NCBI GenBank assembly: GCA_003220685.1
Contig: QHTE01000058.1
Span: forward strand, 62,001-126,000
From: Candidatus Rokuibacteriota bacterium
Lineage (GTDB): Bacteria; Methylomirabilota; Methylomirabilia; Rokubacteriales; CSP1-6
Length of the DNA: 64,000 nt
Direction of reading: 5' to 3'
Under the pieces are notes generated by a model. That model did no database searches, was not told where the DNA came from, and saw only the letters and a program-made list of their open reading frames with translations. Of the stretch, positions 27,238-35,737 are shown piece after piece. Position 1 is the stretch's first letter. Each line of letters begins with the position of its first letter. The translations under genes and the position numbers were made by a program.

Positions 27238-27927
27238 ATGACCGCCGACGAGCTGAAATCCTGGAGGAAGACCGAGCGCAATCGGCTGATCGCGGCGCGT
27301 GAGAGTCTCGAGGCGGCGGCGCTCGAGCTCTTGCGCCAACGCATGGACGCCCATATCTGGCGCTCGTTTCCGGGCCTCGCCGCCGCGAAGCTCGCCTTCT
27401 GCTGGCCGATCCGCGGTGAATACGACGCACGAGGCCTCGCAGAGAAGCTGCGAGAGCGCGGCGCGGTGACCGCCCTGCCGGTGGTCGTCGCACCCGGGCA
27501 GCCCCTCGTATTCCGCGAATGGCATCCCGGCGTGGCCCTCGCCTTCGGCCCGCTCGGCATTCCCTATCCAGTGGACTCCGATCCCGTCGTTCCCACCGCC
27601 GCGCTGTTGCCGATGGTCGGGTGGGATGAAGGCGGCCATCGCCTCGGCTACGGGGGCGGCTTCTTCGACCGAACCCTGGCGAGTCTGGCGAAAAAACCTG
27701 TCCTCATCGGCGTCAGCTACGAGATGGCGAGGATGAAGACCATCCGGCCTCAAAGCTGGGATATCCCGATGGACTGGGTCGTGACCGAGCGCGGCATCTA
27801 CCGGCGCGATCCAGAAGGATTGGTCTTTCTCGGCGAACCCGTCGCGGGCGAGCCCGGCGCACTCGCCTCCCCCGTCTGCTACGCAGCCGAGGTCGATCCG
27901 GGACATTTCGGCGAGCGGAGCCAATAG
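27238..27927 (+). CDS. 5-formyltetrahydrofolate cyclo-ligase
   Basis: Converts 5-formyl-THF plus ATP to 5,10-methenyl-THF. The N-terminal helix (MTADELKSWRKTERNRLIAA), the middle GEYDARGLAEKL, PLVFREWHP and the ATP-site LGYGGGFFDRTLA are typical of the YgfA/MTHFS family. The final 35 residues extend beyond the usual length. The start is either ATG 27238 or ATG 27226 four codons earlier; the former matches family N-termini. It is divergent from the broken cupin gene and stands alone. Confidence 0.88.
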   Translation: MTADELKSWRKTERNRLIAARESLEAAALELLRQRMDAHIWRSFPGLAAAKLAFCWPIRGEYDARGLAEKLRERGAVTALPVVVAPGQPLVFREWHPGVALAFGPLGIPYPVDSDPVVPTAALLPMVGWDEGGHRLGYGGGFFDRTLASLAKKPVLIGVSYEMARMKTIRPQSWDIPMDWVVTERGIYRRDPEGLVFLGEPVAGEPGALASPVCYAAEVDPGHFGERSQ

Positions 27928-27940
27928 GCGCGGCGCCGGG

Positions 27941-28801
27941 TCAAGCTTCGAGCGCACTCGCGCTGGCCACGATGATCTTCGTTCCGTCAGCCTTCTCGCA
28001 GAAGACCGTGACCTCGGCGCGAGTCTGGCCGCCCTCGGCGCGACGGCCCGTGATGATCCCTCGCGTGGTGAAGGGCTCGTTCGGCCACAGCACGTTGGTG
28101 AACTTCACGTCCAAACGGCCGCCCAGATAGAAGCCGCGGCCGAAATGCTGCGTCAGAAGCTCGGTGACGCACGAGAGCGTCATGCGGCCCCCGATCACCG
28201 TGTCTCCGAAGCCGAGCTCTTTCGACGCGGTCTTGTCGTTGTGATAGTTCCGGCTGCGGAAGAAGAACTCATCGCACATCGCGTCGGTGAACGTCTTTCG
28301 GATCTCGAGCGACAGCGGCTCCCCGGCAGGCTCGCCCCCGTGCCGGGCACCCTCCTTGCTCGCCGGATCGCGCAAGGTGACCTCGCCACTGGTCTGCTCC
28401 GCCAGGAAGCTCTGGTGATGCACGCTCCGCGCGATCAAGTGCCCGGTCTCGTCTCGCACCCACATCTCCTGCGCGACGACGTCGCGATCGCGCCGCCGGT
28501 AGCGATCGGCCACCCGCGCGCTGCAGCGCAGGACCTGTCCGACCCGCGTCGGCGCATAGATCTCCCATTCCTGACGCCGCCACAGGTTGCCGAAGAGGTT
28601 GTCGAGGTACCAGCCCTTGAACTGGGTGTCGGCCTGCTGGTAGACGATCACCGGAGCCACCGGTCCGCCGAAGGGCGATGCCGTCGTGTACCAGGGGTTC
28701 GGCTCGTCGAGTCCCTTGATGTAGTGCTCGACCATCTCGTCGGTGACCGCGAGCTCGAGCGTGCCGAGATCCTTGCCCGGGTACACGTCCGTCGTCATCA
28801 T
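27941..28801 (-). CDS. MaoC-like double-hotdog protein (acyl dehydratase family)
   Basis: A 286-residue protein with two tandem hotdog domains. The first contains VTDEMVEHYIKGLDEPNPWY and GGPVAPVIV; the second has DTVIGGRMTLSCVTELLTQH and GRLDVKFTNVLWPNEPFT, the (R)-hydratase-like part. In MaoC enzymes the second domain carries Asp/His catalytic residues; an Asp in FGDTVIGG and a nearby YHND are candidates. It could hydrate enoyl-CoA or a mesaconyl-type thioester, or be a binding protein. The upstream GGAGGATCGC fits a ribosome site. Confidence 0.8.
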   Translation of the reverse strand: MMTTDVYPGKDLGTLELAVTDEMVEHYIKGLDEPNPWYTTASPFGGPVAPVIVYQQADTQFKGWYLDNLFGNLWRRQEWEIYAPTRVGQVLRCSARVADRYRRRDRDVVAQEMWVRDETGHLIARSVHHQSFLAEQTSGEVTLRDPASKEGARHGGEPAGEPLSLEIRKTFTDAMCDEFFFRSRNYHNDKTASKELGFGDTVIGGRMTLSCVTELLTQHFGRGFYLGGRLDVKFTNVLWPNEPFTTRGIITGRRAEGGQTRAEVTVFCEKADGTKIIVASASALEA

Positions 28802-28949
28802 GCGTGCGATCCTCCTGATCGTGCTCCTGTTGCTGCTTCGTTGGCCTCCTGATACAGCAAACGCGTGGCATCGGCAAGCCTGTCGCGGCAGCCAGAATCG
28901 TCAACGGCGACTGGAGCAGTCACTTCGCCTGCACACACAGGGCTTCCAG

Positions 28950-29150
28950 GGAATGCCCCGCGACGAAGCCTGGACTCTCATCGAAGAGCTCGCTGACCAT
29001 TCGACCCAGGATCGGTTCACCTACTATCACCAATGGTGGGTTGGGGACGTGCTGATGTGGGACGAGCTGTCAACGATGCACCGCGGCGCCGGCGACTATC
29101 GACCTGATGAGCGCCGTGTCTTGCTGCGCACGATCGTCTACCCGAGCTAG
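28950..29150 (+). pseudogene. C-terminal remnant of a TauD/TfdA-family dioxygenase
   Basis: The last 65 or so residues of an Fe(II)/2-oxoglutarate dioxygenase: GMPRDEAWTLIEEL, YYHQWWVGDVLMWDEL, then STMHRGAGDY with the distal His ligand and RRVLLRTIVYPS with the 2-oxoglutarate Arg. The HxD half of the facial triad and about 200 residues before it are missing. Upstream sequence in the same frame reads as a hydrophobic leader that is probably only the MaoC promoter region. It is a remnant and cannot be active. Confidence 0.78.
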
Positions 29151-29205
29151 GACCCGCGCGGGCATTTCAAGCGCGGCCGCACCGTTGGTCGTCGGGCTGG
29201 TTGAG

Positions 29206-30105
29206 CTACCCGCCGAGATCCTGCGGCGTGATGGTCTTCAGGAGCTGCAGCACCCCTTCCCGGGCTGGCGCATCGATCTGTACCGGCTGCGGCAGCTGCA
29301 TGGGTTCCGTCTGAACGGGCAGCGAAGAGATCGTCGCGGGCTCTCGGAGCTCGGGGACGGCTGTCGCTGTCTGCTCCCGGGCGGTCGGGTCGATCCGGCT
29401 CAGAGTGTCTTCCCAGGAGGACCACGGGGCGAGCAGCCGAATATCCACCCGCCGGGCCCTGGCAAGGGCGTCCGGGCTTGCCTTCTCGCCGGCGACGAGC
29501 GCCACCTTGCCCATGGAGATCGCTCTCAGCTGACGCAGCTCGATGCCGTGATGTTGCACGAGATGGCGCATCACGGCCTCGACGCGCTCGCGGGCCAGTT
29601 CGCGATTGTATCGGTCGCTCCCGCGCGCATCGGCGAAGCCCTGTAGCTCGAGGATCGCGTTGGGGTCCGCTGTCAGGGCCTTGGCCACGGCCGCAAGCTC
29701 ATCGATGTCCTGGCTTCGGACTTCAGTGTGACCGGAGTCGAAGTAGACGGATTTCGTCTCCAGTAGCCTGTAGTTGTTGCGACCGGCGAAGCGTTGTGAG
29801 AGCCGGGCCTCGACATCACGCGCCCGGGTCTCGGCGCCGCTCGCGCGGGCCCCCACCTCACCCACCCGCAAGTCGAGGCCGTTGAGCCGCTGGTCAGCAA
29901 CGTCGATCGCCTGGCGGGCTTCCCCGACGCGATCCGTCGTTTCACGCAGCCTGGTCTCCTGGAGGGTCTCCGTCGCGGTCATCTGCTGACTGAGCTTGCT
30001 TTCCGTCACACTGACCTGCTCCTGTACAAAGTTCTTCGTTGCACAGGCGAAGCCGAGCAGGGCAACACCGCCGCAGAGGATCAGGGAAACTGGTCGTCGC
30101 GTCAT
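29206..30105 (-). CDS. OmpA-family outer-membrane lipoprotein with coiled coil
   Basis: A 299-residue exported protein. Residues 1-21 form a lipoprotein-type signal ending LLGFACATKN (lipobox not perfect). Residues about 28-105 are a long coiled coil with heptad-like ETLQETRLRETTDRVGEARQ. Residues about 113-220 are an OmpA peptidoglycan-binding domain: SVYFDSGHTEVRSQDIDELA, LELQGFADARGSDRYNRELA and RARRVDIRLL, with the Asp and Arg that hold diaminopimelate. A Pro/Gln-rich tail follows. It probably anchors the outer membrane to the cell wall, and implies a diderm cell. Start supported by AAGGAGAG. Confidence 0.88.
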   Translation of the reverse strand: MTRRPVSLILCGGVALLGFACATKNFVQEQVSVTESKLSQQMTATETLQETRLRETTDRVGEARQAIDVADQRLNGLDLRVGEVGARASGAETRARDVEARLSQRFAGRNNYRLLETKSVYFDSGHTEVRSQDIDELAAVAKALTADPNAILELQGFADARGSDRYNRELARERVEAVMRHLVQHHGIELRQLRAISMGKVALVAGEKASPDALARARRVDIRLLAPWSSWEDTLSRIDPTAREQTATAVPELREPATISSLPVQTEPMQLPQPVQIDAPAREGVLQLLKTITPQDLGG

Positions 30106-30214
30106 GATCCGCTCTCCTTGGTCAAGGGTCTCCGTCGATCAGACGCAAGCCTGATGGTTGCCGCTCCAGGATTTCTATGAGGTTTTCACCCCAATCGGGA
30201 CAGAGGGCATTCAT

Positions 30215-30550
30215 CTACGGCCAGGGTAGCCCGTAGATCCTGGCGGCGTTGCCCCCGAGCACCCGCCGTCCGACCGCAAGCGCTTCGCCATCGTCGAGCG
30301 CGCCGAGGGCGATCAGCTCGTCCAGCACCGTCCCGAGCCCGCGCCGTCCCCAGCGCGCGGCGAGCCAGAACAGCTCGGGGAGCCCGATGCCGTCGGTCAG
30401 CCGATGCGCGAGCCCGTCCACGTGCGTGGCCTTCCCGCGCGTGATGTCGCCGTTGTCGGTATAGAGGAAGCGCACGAGGCGGACGCCCGCCCGCCGGGCC
30501 TGCTCGGCCAAGTCTGAACCGGGGCGTCGGGGATGCCGGGTGGCCATGGC
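30215..30550 (-). pseudogene. Fusion scar: glutamine-synthetase N-terminus joined to amidohydrolase C-terminus
   Basis: A 111-residue frame whose first 55 residues (QARRAGVRLVRFLYTDNGDI then RGKATHVDGLAHRL) are the N-terminal beta-grasp of a glutamine-synthetase family protein. The last 55 (LDELIALGALDDGEALAVG, VLGGNAARIYGLPW) are the C-terminal helices of an amidohydrolase_2 TIM-barrel. The join is at about 30386. The GS catalytic domain and the amidohydrolase barrel are both gone, so no enzyme can result. FluG-like systems couple these two families, which supports that the genes were once neighbours. Confidence 0.72.
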
Positions 30551-30567
30551 CACGCGTAGGATAGCGA

Positions 30568-31310
30568 TCAGCAGACGGATCCATTTCCGGTCTCGCCGAC
30601 GGGCGATGGAATCCCGTACAGTTGCCGCGCCCGCTCCTGCCCCAGGGCCCGCCAAAAGATCGACTGCCAGAGATTGGCCGTGTCGTTGACGGCCTGATCC
30701 GAGGCAATCTCAGTTATTCGCTTGATCGCGCGGTCGAAGAAGAGTGCTCGCTCATGCTGCGAGGATTCCGAGCAATCTCATACCCGAAGCAGGAATAGCT
30801 CTTGACGAGCACAAAGCCGCGGTACTTGCGGTCTGCCGGCCAGGAGTAGTACAGCATCTGGGCCTCGAGCTCGTCGTGCTCGGCGCGGGTCTCGCCCCAC
30901 GCGGCGTGGAGCGGCTGGTTGAGGTCCTGCACGAAGTGGGTCGCTTGGCCGACTACGAAGAGCGCCTCATCCAGGCCCCGTCCGAGGCGAAGCATCTCTT
31001 GGGCGTTCGCGGACAGCCGCTTGAGCTCCTGGGCCGCCTCGCCGCTCGGGGGTGGCGGAGTCCCCCGCAGCGAGACGATGCGAATCTTGTGACTCACCAA
31101 TCGATTGAAATCGGGCTCGAGCGCGCCCGCGAGGATCATCGAGACATGGGGCGTGAGGGCCTCCCGCATCGGTGGCGGCAGCACCGTCAAGGCATCGACT
31201 GCGATCAAGCGGTGTCCTTCGAGAGTCCAGGGCCATGACATGCCGCTCCAGCTCAACTGGACCAACACGACGATGCCAAACGCGACACGCGATGCTCCAG
31301 CGCGTCTCAT
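30568..31310 (-). pseudogene. Zinc-dependent phospholipase C / P1-nuclease-like gene with a frameshift
   Basis: The reading frame from 31310 has an N-terminal signal-like helix, then WTLEGHRLIAVDALTVLP and GQATHFVQDLNQPLHAAWGE, the Trp-1 and HxxxD zinc motif of the phospholipase C / S1-P1 nuclease fold. After SCFGYEIARN the frame runs into a stop at 30714, but a shift at about 30765-30775 restores SSQHERALFFDRAIKRITEI and LWQSIFWRALGQERARQLYG to a stop at 30568. The total would be about 247 residues. The two halves are plainly one damaged gene, or one with a sequencing error. Confidence 0.72.
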
Positions 31311-31342
31311 TTTTCAGCGGCTAGCCTGCCTCGTGGCTCTCC

Positions 31343-32944
31343 TCAGTCCTCGCTGAGCCACACGTCCTGGAGCTTCTGGTTCGAGTAATGATTCGGCGGC
31401 GCCACGTAATTCTTGACCTTCGCCCAGTGCACCACGGCCCGCGCCCACCAGATGCCCGGGATGTAGTACACGTGCCCGAGCACGATCCTCTCGATCTCGT
31501 TGATGAGCTTCTTGCGTTCGGTGGGATCCAGAGTCCTCGCCTGGCGCGTGAAGAGGTCGTCGATCCGTGGATCGGAGAAGCGCCCCCAGTTGTTGCTGTC
31601 GCCCGTCGTATACCGCTCGAGGAACTGGTCGGGGTCGTCCATGAAGTTGAACGAGGGGCTGACGATCAGCTCGAAGCTGCCGGTGTCACGGCCATCCGCG
31701 AACCAGGACGCCGACTCGAGCGGCCGATGCTCGACCTCGACGCCGATCTTGCGCCACTCCTGGATCACGAACGTGCCGAAGTCGATGTACGGAACCCGGA
31801 CGTTGCGGTTTTTCAGGACCACCTTGAGTCCGTTGGGGTAGCCGGCCTCGGCCAGGAGCCGTTTGGCCTCGGCGCGATTCTTCTCCATGTCCTTCCCGAA
31901 GCCCGGAAACTTCTGAAGCTCGGCGTCCGACATGGCCCACATCGTCCCAGGACGCATCAGCCCGCCGACGTCCTTGAGGCTCGCGATGGGGTAGAGCACG
32001 CGGCTGGCGGTGTACCGATCGAGACCGAGCGTCAGCGCCTTCCGGACGCGTTCGTCGTTGAAGGGCTTGATCGTCTGGTTCACCGCGATGCCGAAGATGC
32101 CGGTGGCCGGTGTATCCTGCACGACCACCTTGTCGCCGAGCTGCTTCCGGATCGCCTCGACCTCGGACAGCGGCAGGGTGCGGAACTCGACGTACGCGCG
32201 TCCGGAGCGAATGGCCGCCGCGCGCGCCGACGTCTCGGTGCTGACGAAGAACTTGTAGCCGTCGAGGTACGGTCGGTCCTTGATGAAGTAGTCGGGGTTC
32301 CGCTCGCCCTCGAACGTGGATCCGCGCGTGTGGCTCTTGAACTTGAAGGGTCCGGACCCGACGATGTTGGCCTTGAAGTAGTTCGGATCACGGTCGAGGT
32401 ACTTCTTGGGATAGATCACGTTCCAGGGCGAAGCCAGGTTGTCCAGGAGTGACGCCGAGGGGTGCTTGAGCTTGAACACGATGGTGCTCGCATCGGGCGT
32501 CTCGATGCTCGTGATCGCGGCGTAGGCGTTCTTTCGGATGCTGCGAACGCCCGCCGGCGGAAACACGATCTTCTCGTAGGTCGCCTTGACGTCCGCCCCG
32601 GTCAACGGCGAGCCGTCGTGAAACCGTATCCCCTGCCGGAGCTTGAACGTGTACGTGAGTCCATCAGCCGCGATCTTCCACTCGGTCGCCACGTCGCCGA
32701 TGACCTTGGGGTAGTTGTAGGGATCGATCTGCAGCAAGGTGCTGTAGCACGGCGCCACGAGCTGAAGAGTGGCGAACGTCTCCTCCTGGTGCGGATCGAG
32801 ACTGGGCGCGTCCGCGGCGATCGCGGCGAGCAGGACACCGCCGCGCCGTGGCGTCTCCGCGGGGCGCGCGAGAGGCGCCAGCGCGACAAGGACAGCGATC
32901 GAGACCGCGGCCGAAAAGACGACGCGCGTGCGATGACTCTTCAT
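31343..32944 (-). CDS. ABC transporter substrate-binding protein, family 5
   Basis: A 533-residue SBP_5 protein with a signal peptide ending near ARPAETP. It has SLDPHQEETFATLQLVAP, YTFKLRQGIRFHDGSPLTGA, NIVGSGPFKFKSHTRGSTFE, VRKALTLGLDRYTASRVLYP and EAKRLLAEAGYPNGLKVVLK. It is the third protein of this type in the window, and again has no permease or ATPase neighbour. Its own gene is divergent from a protease gene 229 bases away. The ligand is unknown; di- or oligopeptides, metals or opines are usual for the family. Confidence 0.92.
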   Translation of the reverse strand: MKSHRTRVVFSAAVSIAVLVALAPLARPAETPRRGGVLLAAIAADAPSLDPHQEETFATLQLVAPCYSTLLQIDPYNYPKVIGDVATEWKIAADGLTYTFKLRQGIRFHDGSPLTGADVKATYEKIVFPPAGVRSIRKNAYAAITSIETPDASTIVFKLKHPSASLLDNLASPWNVIYPKKYLDRDPNYFKANIVGSGPFKFKSHTRGSTFEGERNPDYFIKDRPYLDGYKFFVSTETSARAAAIRSGRAYVEFRTLPLSEVEAIRKQLGDKVVVQDTPATGIFGIAVNQTIKPFNDERVRKALTLGLDRYTASRVLYPIASLKDVGGLMRPGTMWAMSDAELQKFPGFGKDMEKNRAEAKRLLAEAGYPNGLKVVLKNRNVRVPYIDFGTFVIQEWRKIGVEVEHRPLESASWFADGRDTGSFELIVSPSFNFMDDPDQFLERYTTGDSNNWGRFSDPRIDDLFTRQARTLDPTERKKLINEIERIVLGHVYYIPGIWWARAVVHWAKVKNYVAPPNHYSNQKLQDVWLSED

Positions 32945-33173
32945 GATCTCAGACCTCGCTGTAATAGGCGTTCTCGAGAACGGCCTCTCGAAGCTCGATG
33001 AGGGTCGGGCGCCACAATCGCTTCCCCCGCGGCCGAAGTCAAGCGCGCCGGACGAACGAGATTGGAATCTCAGCGGCAGAGCCGCTCGCCGGTTACAATC
33101 GGGCCCGATATCCCTGCGGACAAACAGGTCTCAAGAGTTTCTTCGACATCGGCGGACCGGCACGGGAGGGCAC

Positions 33174-34199
33174 ATGCGACCACTACTGCTCGGCGCTCTC
33201 GTCGGCGTTGTCTTCGGGTGGTCTTCGGCCGGCGCCGAGGCCCAGGATCCGGAGGAGCTGTTCCGGAAGATCAGCCCCTCGGTGGTGGTGATCAGAGCCA
33301 AGGGCAGAGCCGTCGACAGCACGCGGGGCCTCGTGACCTTCAGTGAGATCGGCTCCGGCGTCCTGATCTCCGCCGACGGCAAGGTCATGACGGCCGCGCA
33401 CGTCGTGCATGCGATGGACGAGATCGTCGTGGAGCTGCCGGGCGGCGAAACGGTCCCGGCGCGTGTCGTCGCGTCCGAGCCCGCGGCCGACCTGGGCCTG
33501 CTCCAGCTCGCCCGTATCCCGAAAGGCGCGCAGCCGGCTCGACTCGGCGACTCCTACAAAGTTCGTGTGGGGCAGCAGGTGCTGGTGATCGGCGCCCCCT
33601 ACGGCCTCTCGCACTCTTTCAGCGCGGGCTGGATCAGCGCCAAGTGGCTGCCCAACACGGCCTACCGCGCGATGCCGCTCGCCGAGTTCTTCCAGACGAC
33701 GGCCACGATCAACACCGGGAACTCGGGCGGCCCGATGTTCAACATGGCCGGTGAGGTCATCGGCGTCGTCAGCCACAACATCTCCAGGAGCGGTGGCAGC
33801 GAGGGCCTCGGCTTCGTCGTGACGATGAAGAGCGCGCGCTACTTCCTGATGGAACGTGAATGGGCCTGGATCGGGCTCGAAGGCAAGGTCGTGACCGGCG
33901 AGTTGGCCGAGATCTTCAACGTCCCCGGCGGCAGCGGGCTTCTGGTGAGCGTCGTCCCGATGGGCTCGCCCGCCTGGGACATGGGGCTCGCGGGCGGCGA
34001 CCGGACCGCGACCATCGGCGGACAGCAGATCGTGGTTCGCGGGGACATCGTCCTGTCCATGGCCGGCATCGCGATCAAGAGCGAGGCGGACATTCCCAAG
34101 ATCCGCGAGAGGATCGGCGCGATGTCGACGGGGCAGCCGTTCAAGGCCTCGGTCCTGAGAGCGGGGAAGTTGATCGAGCTCATGGGGAAAGCGCCGTGA
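33174..34199 (+). CDS. S1C-family serine protease with PDZ domain (DegP/HtrA-like)
   Basis: A 341-residue exported protease. The start ATG 33174 has GGGAGGG before it and gives a signal peptide (about residues 1-23, cleavage near AEAQ). The trypsin-fold triad is visible: His in VMTAAHVVHAMDE, Asp in AADLGLLQL and Ser in NTGNSGGPMFN. A PDZ domain spans about residues 235-340 (GSGLLVSVVPMGSPAWDMGL). HtrA proteins degrade or chaperone misfolded envelope proteins. A single PDZ and short linker make it more like DegS. Confidence 0.92.
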   Translation: MRPLLLGALVGVVFGWSSAGAEAQDPEELFRKISPSVVVIRAKGRAVDSTRGLVTFSEIGSGVLISADGKVMTAAHVVHAMDEIVVELPGGETVPARVVASEPAADLGLLQLARIPKGAQPARLGDSYKVRVGQQVLVIGAPYGLSHSFSAGWISAKWLPNTAYRAMPLAEFFQTTATINTGNSGGPMFNMAGEVIGVVSHNISRSGGSEGLGFVVTMKSARYFLMEREWAWIGLEGKVVTGELAEIFNVPGGSGLLVSVVPMGSPAWDMGLAGGDRTATIGGQQIVVRGDIVLSMAGIAIKSEADIPKIRERIGAMSTGQPFKASVLRAGKLIELMGKAP

Positions 34200-34249
34200 G
34201 CCCGAGGTTTGGCGTTCGCGACGTCCGGCCTCAATCTGCTGACGGCGAG

Positions 34250-35587
34250 CTATACGGCGTGGACCCGCATCGTGAGGGTGGTTCCCGGGAACAGGCTCAG
34301 GTGCGGCTGAGGCCTGGGACGAGCGCGGCCAGCCGGCGTGAGACGAAATCGTTGCGCGAGCGCGGCGACTGCGAACACCACTTCTATCACGGCCGTTTGA
34401 CTTCCGATGCAGGACCGCGGGCCCGCCCCAAAGGGCAGAAAGGCGCATGGCGTGCGCGGTTGAAGCCGGTCTGCGAGAAACCTCTCCGGCCAAAAAGCCT
34501 CGGGATCGGACCATAGGTCCGGTCGTCGATGAATCAAGTACGGGGAGATCAAGACTTCCGTTCCCTGCGGTATGGGGAAACCAGAGACAGTATCGGCGTG
34601 TATCGCCGTGCGCGGCAAGACCCAGACGGGCGGGAAGAGCCGCAACGCCTCCAGGACGACGGCGCGCGTGTACGCCAAGCGCCCGACATCGGTGAGCGTC
34701 GGTACCCTGCCCCCGAGCTCGACCTGAAGTTCCCGGCGCACTTTCAGGGCCGTCTTCGGGTGTCGGTCGAGCAGGACCCATACCCATGCGAGGGCTGCTG
34801 CCGTCGTTTCATAACCTGCGAGAATGAGTGTCGCCACCTGGCTTCGAAGAGCGTCGTCGTCCGGCGTCGGCGACCACTCACGTCTCAGGGACGTAACGAC
34901 GTTGTCTCCGCCGACCGCGCCGCAGTGCTCGATCACTTCGTCGATGATTCGGTGAAGGTCGGCAACGACGTTCCGCAAGCGAGCCGACCGACTGAAGGGG
35001 ACGTAGGGCGCCGACGGCCATGGGCTGAGCACCTCCGCGGTTACCAGATGCTCGAATTGTCGGAGCTTGGAGATCGTCACGGAGATACGCGACGCTAAAC
35101 CGCCCGCCAACAAGAAGTTGTCTATGATGCGGAGTGCGACTTCCTTGACATCACGGATCAGCTCCGTTGTCTTTCCCTCGCTGGCACACGCTGCCCAGGT
35201 GGAACTCAGCTGTTCGACGGCAGGAATGGCGCCCCGTATGAGATCAGCCATCCTCGCCGGATTGAACAACGTCTCGAGGGCTCGGCGCTGCGGCGGCCAC
35301 GCGGCACCGTCGGCGGTGAGCAACCCCGTTCCGAGCAGCGAGGTCGCCTCACGCTGACCCAGGCCTTTCGAGTAATTGCCGGCATTCGTGGCCAGGATGT
35401 GCCGCGCGGCCAGCGGCTCGCTGACCAGATAGATCGTGCGCCCCGGGACAGTGAACCGGACGACTCCGCCAAAGTCATGTGCCATTTGGCTGAGAAATGC
35501 CAGCCGGCTCGTCTTCATGCGCCAAAGCCCACGAACGAGGCCGAAGCCACGAGGTCCGGGGGGAGTGCTCAACGCGGGTTCAATCAC
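34250..35587 (-). CDS. Cytochrome P450
   Basis: A soluble 445-residue haem monooxygenase. The N-terminal PPGPRGFGLV, the I-helix oxygen-activation motif LAGYETTAAAL, the K-helix ExxR in LEALRLFPP, and the haem-ligand loop FLPFGAGPRSCIGSQTAVIE with its Cys are all intact. It starts at a GTG (35587) with a weak ribosome site. No ferredoxin or reductase gene adjoins, so redox partners come from elsewhere. The substrate is unknown; the FGAGPRSCIG form resembles fatty-acid or sterol-type bacterial P450s, a weak guide. Confidence 0.95.
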   Translation of the reverse strand: MIEPALSTPPGPRGFGLVRGLWRMKTSRLAFLSQMAHDFGGVVRFTVPGRTIYLVSEPLAARHILATNAGNYSKGLGQREATSLLGTGLLTADGAAWPPQRRALETLFNPARMADLIRGAIPAVEQLSSTWAACASEGKTTELIRDVKEVALRIIDNFLLAGGLASRISVTISKLRQFEHLVTAEVLSPWPSAPYVPFSRSARLRNVVADLHRIIDEVIEHCGAVGGDNVVTSLRREWSPTPDDDALRSQVATLILAGYETTAAALAWVWVLLDRHPKTALKVRRELQVELGGRVPTLTDVGRLAYTRAVVLEALRLFPPVWVLPRTAIHADTVSGFPIPQGTEVLISPYLIHRRPDLWSDPEAFWPERFLADRLQPRTPCAFLPFGAGPRSCIGSQTAVIEVVFAVAALAQRFRLTPAGRARPRPQPHLSLFPGTTLTMRVHAV

Positions 35588-35737
35588 GGGGACAGACTAC
35601 CTCGTTCCGGTTCACCCTTCCGCTCGCATCGTGAGGCGCACACGCCATCGTCCTGATGGGCATGACGGACTGGTTGCAGAAGCTCGAAAAGGGCGTGTAA
35701 CGTCGTGGCGGAAGTTCATCGCGTGGAGGGGCTCCCC

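Noticed and set aside
28802-28949. Short membrane protein reading MRAILLIVLLLLL upstream of the TauD remnant
   Set aside because: It runs through the MaoC promoter and ribosome site and joins a remnant; likely chance hydrophobic coding.
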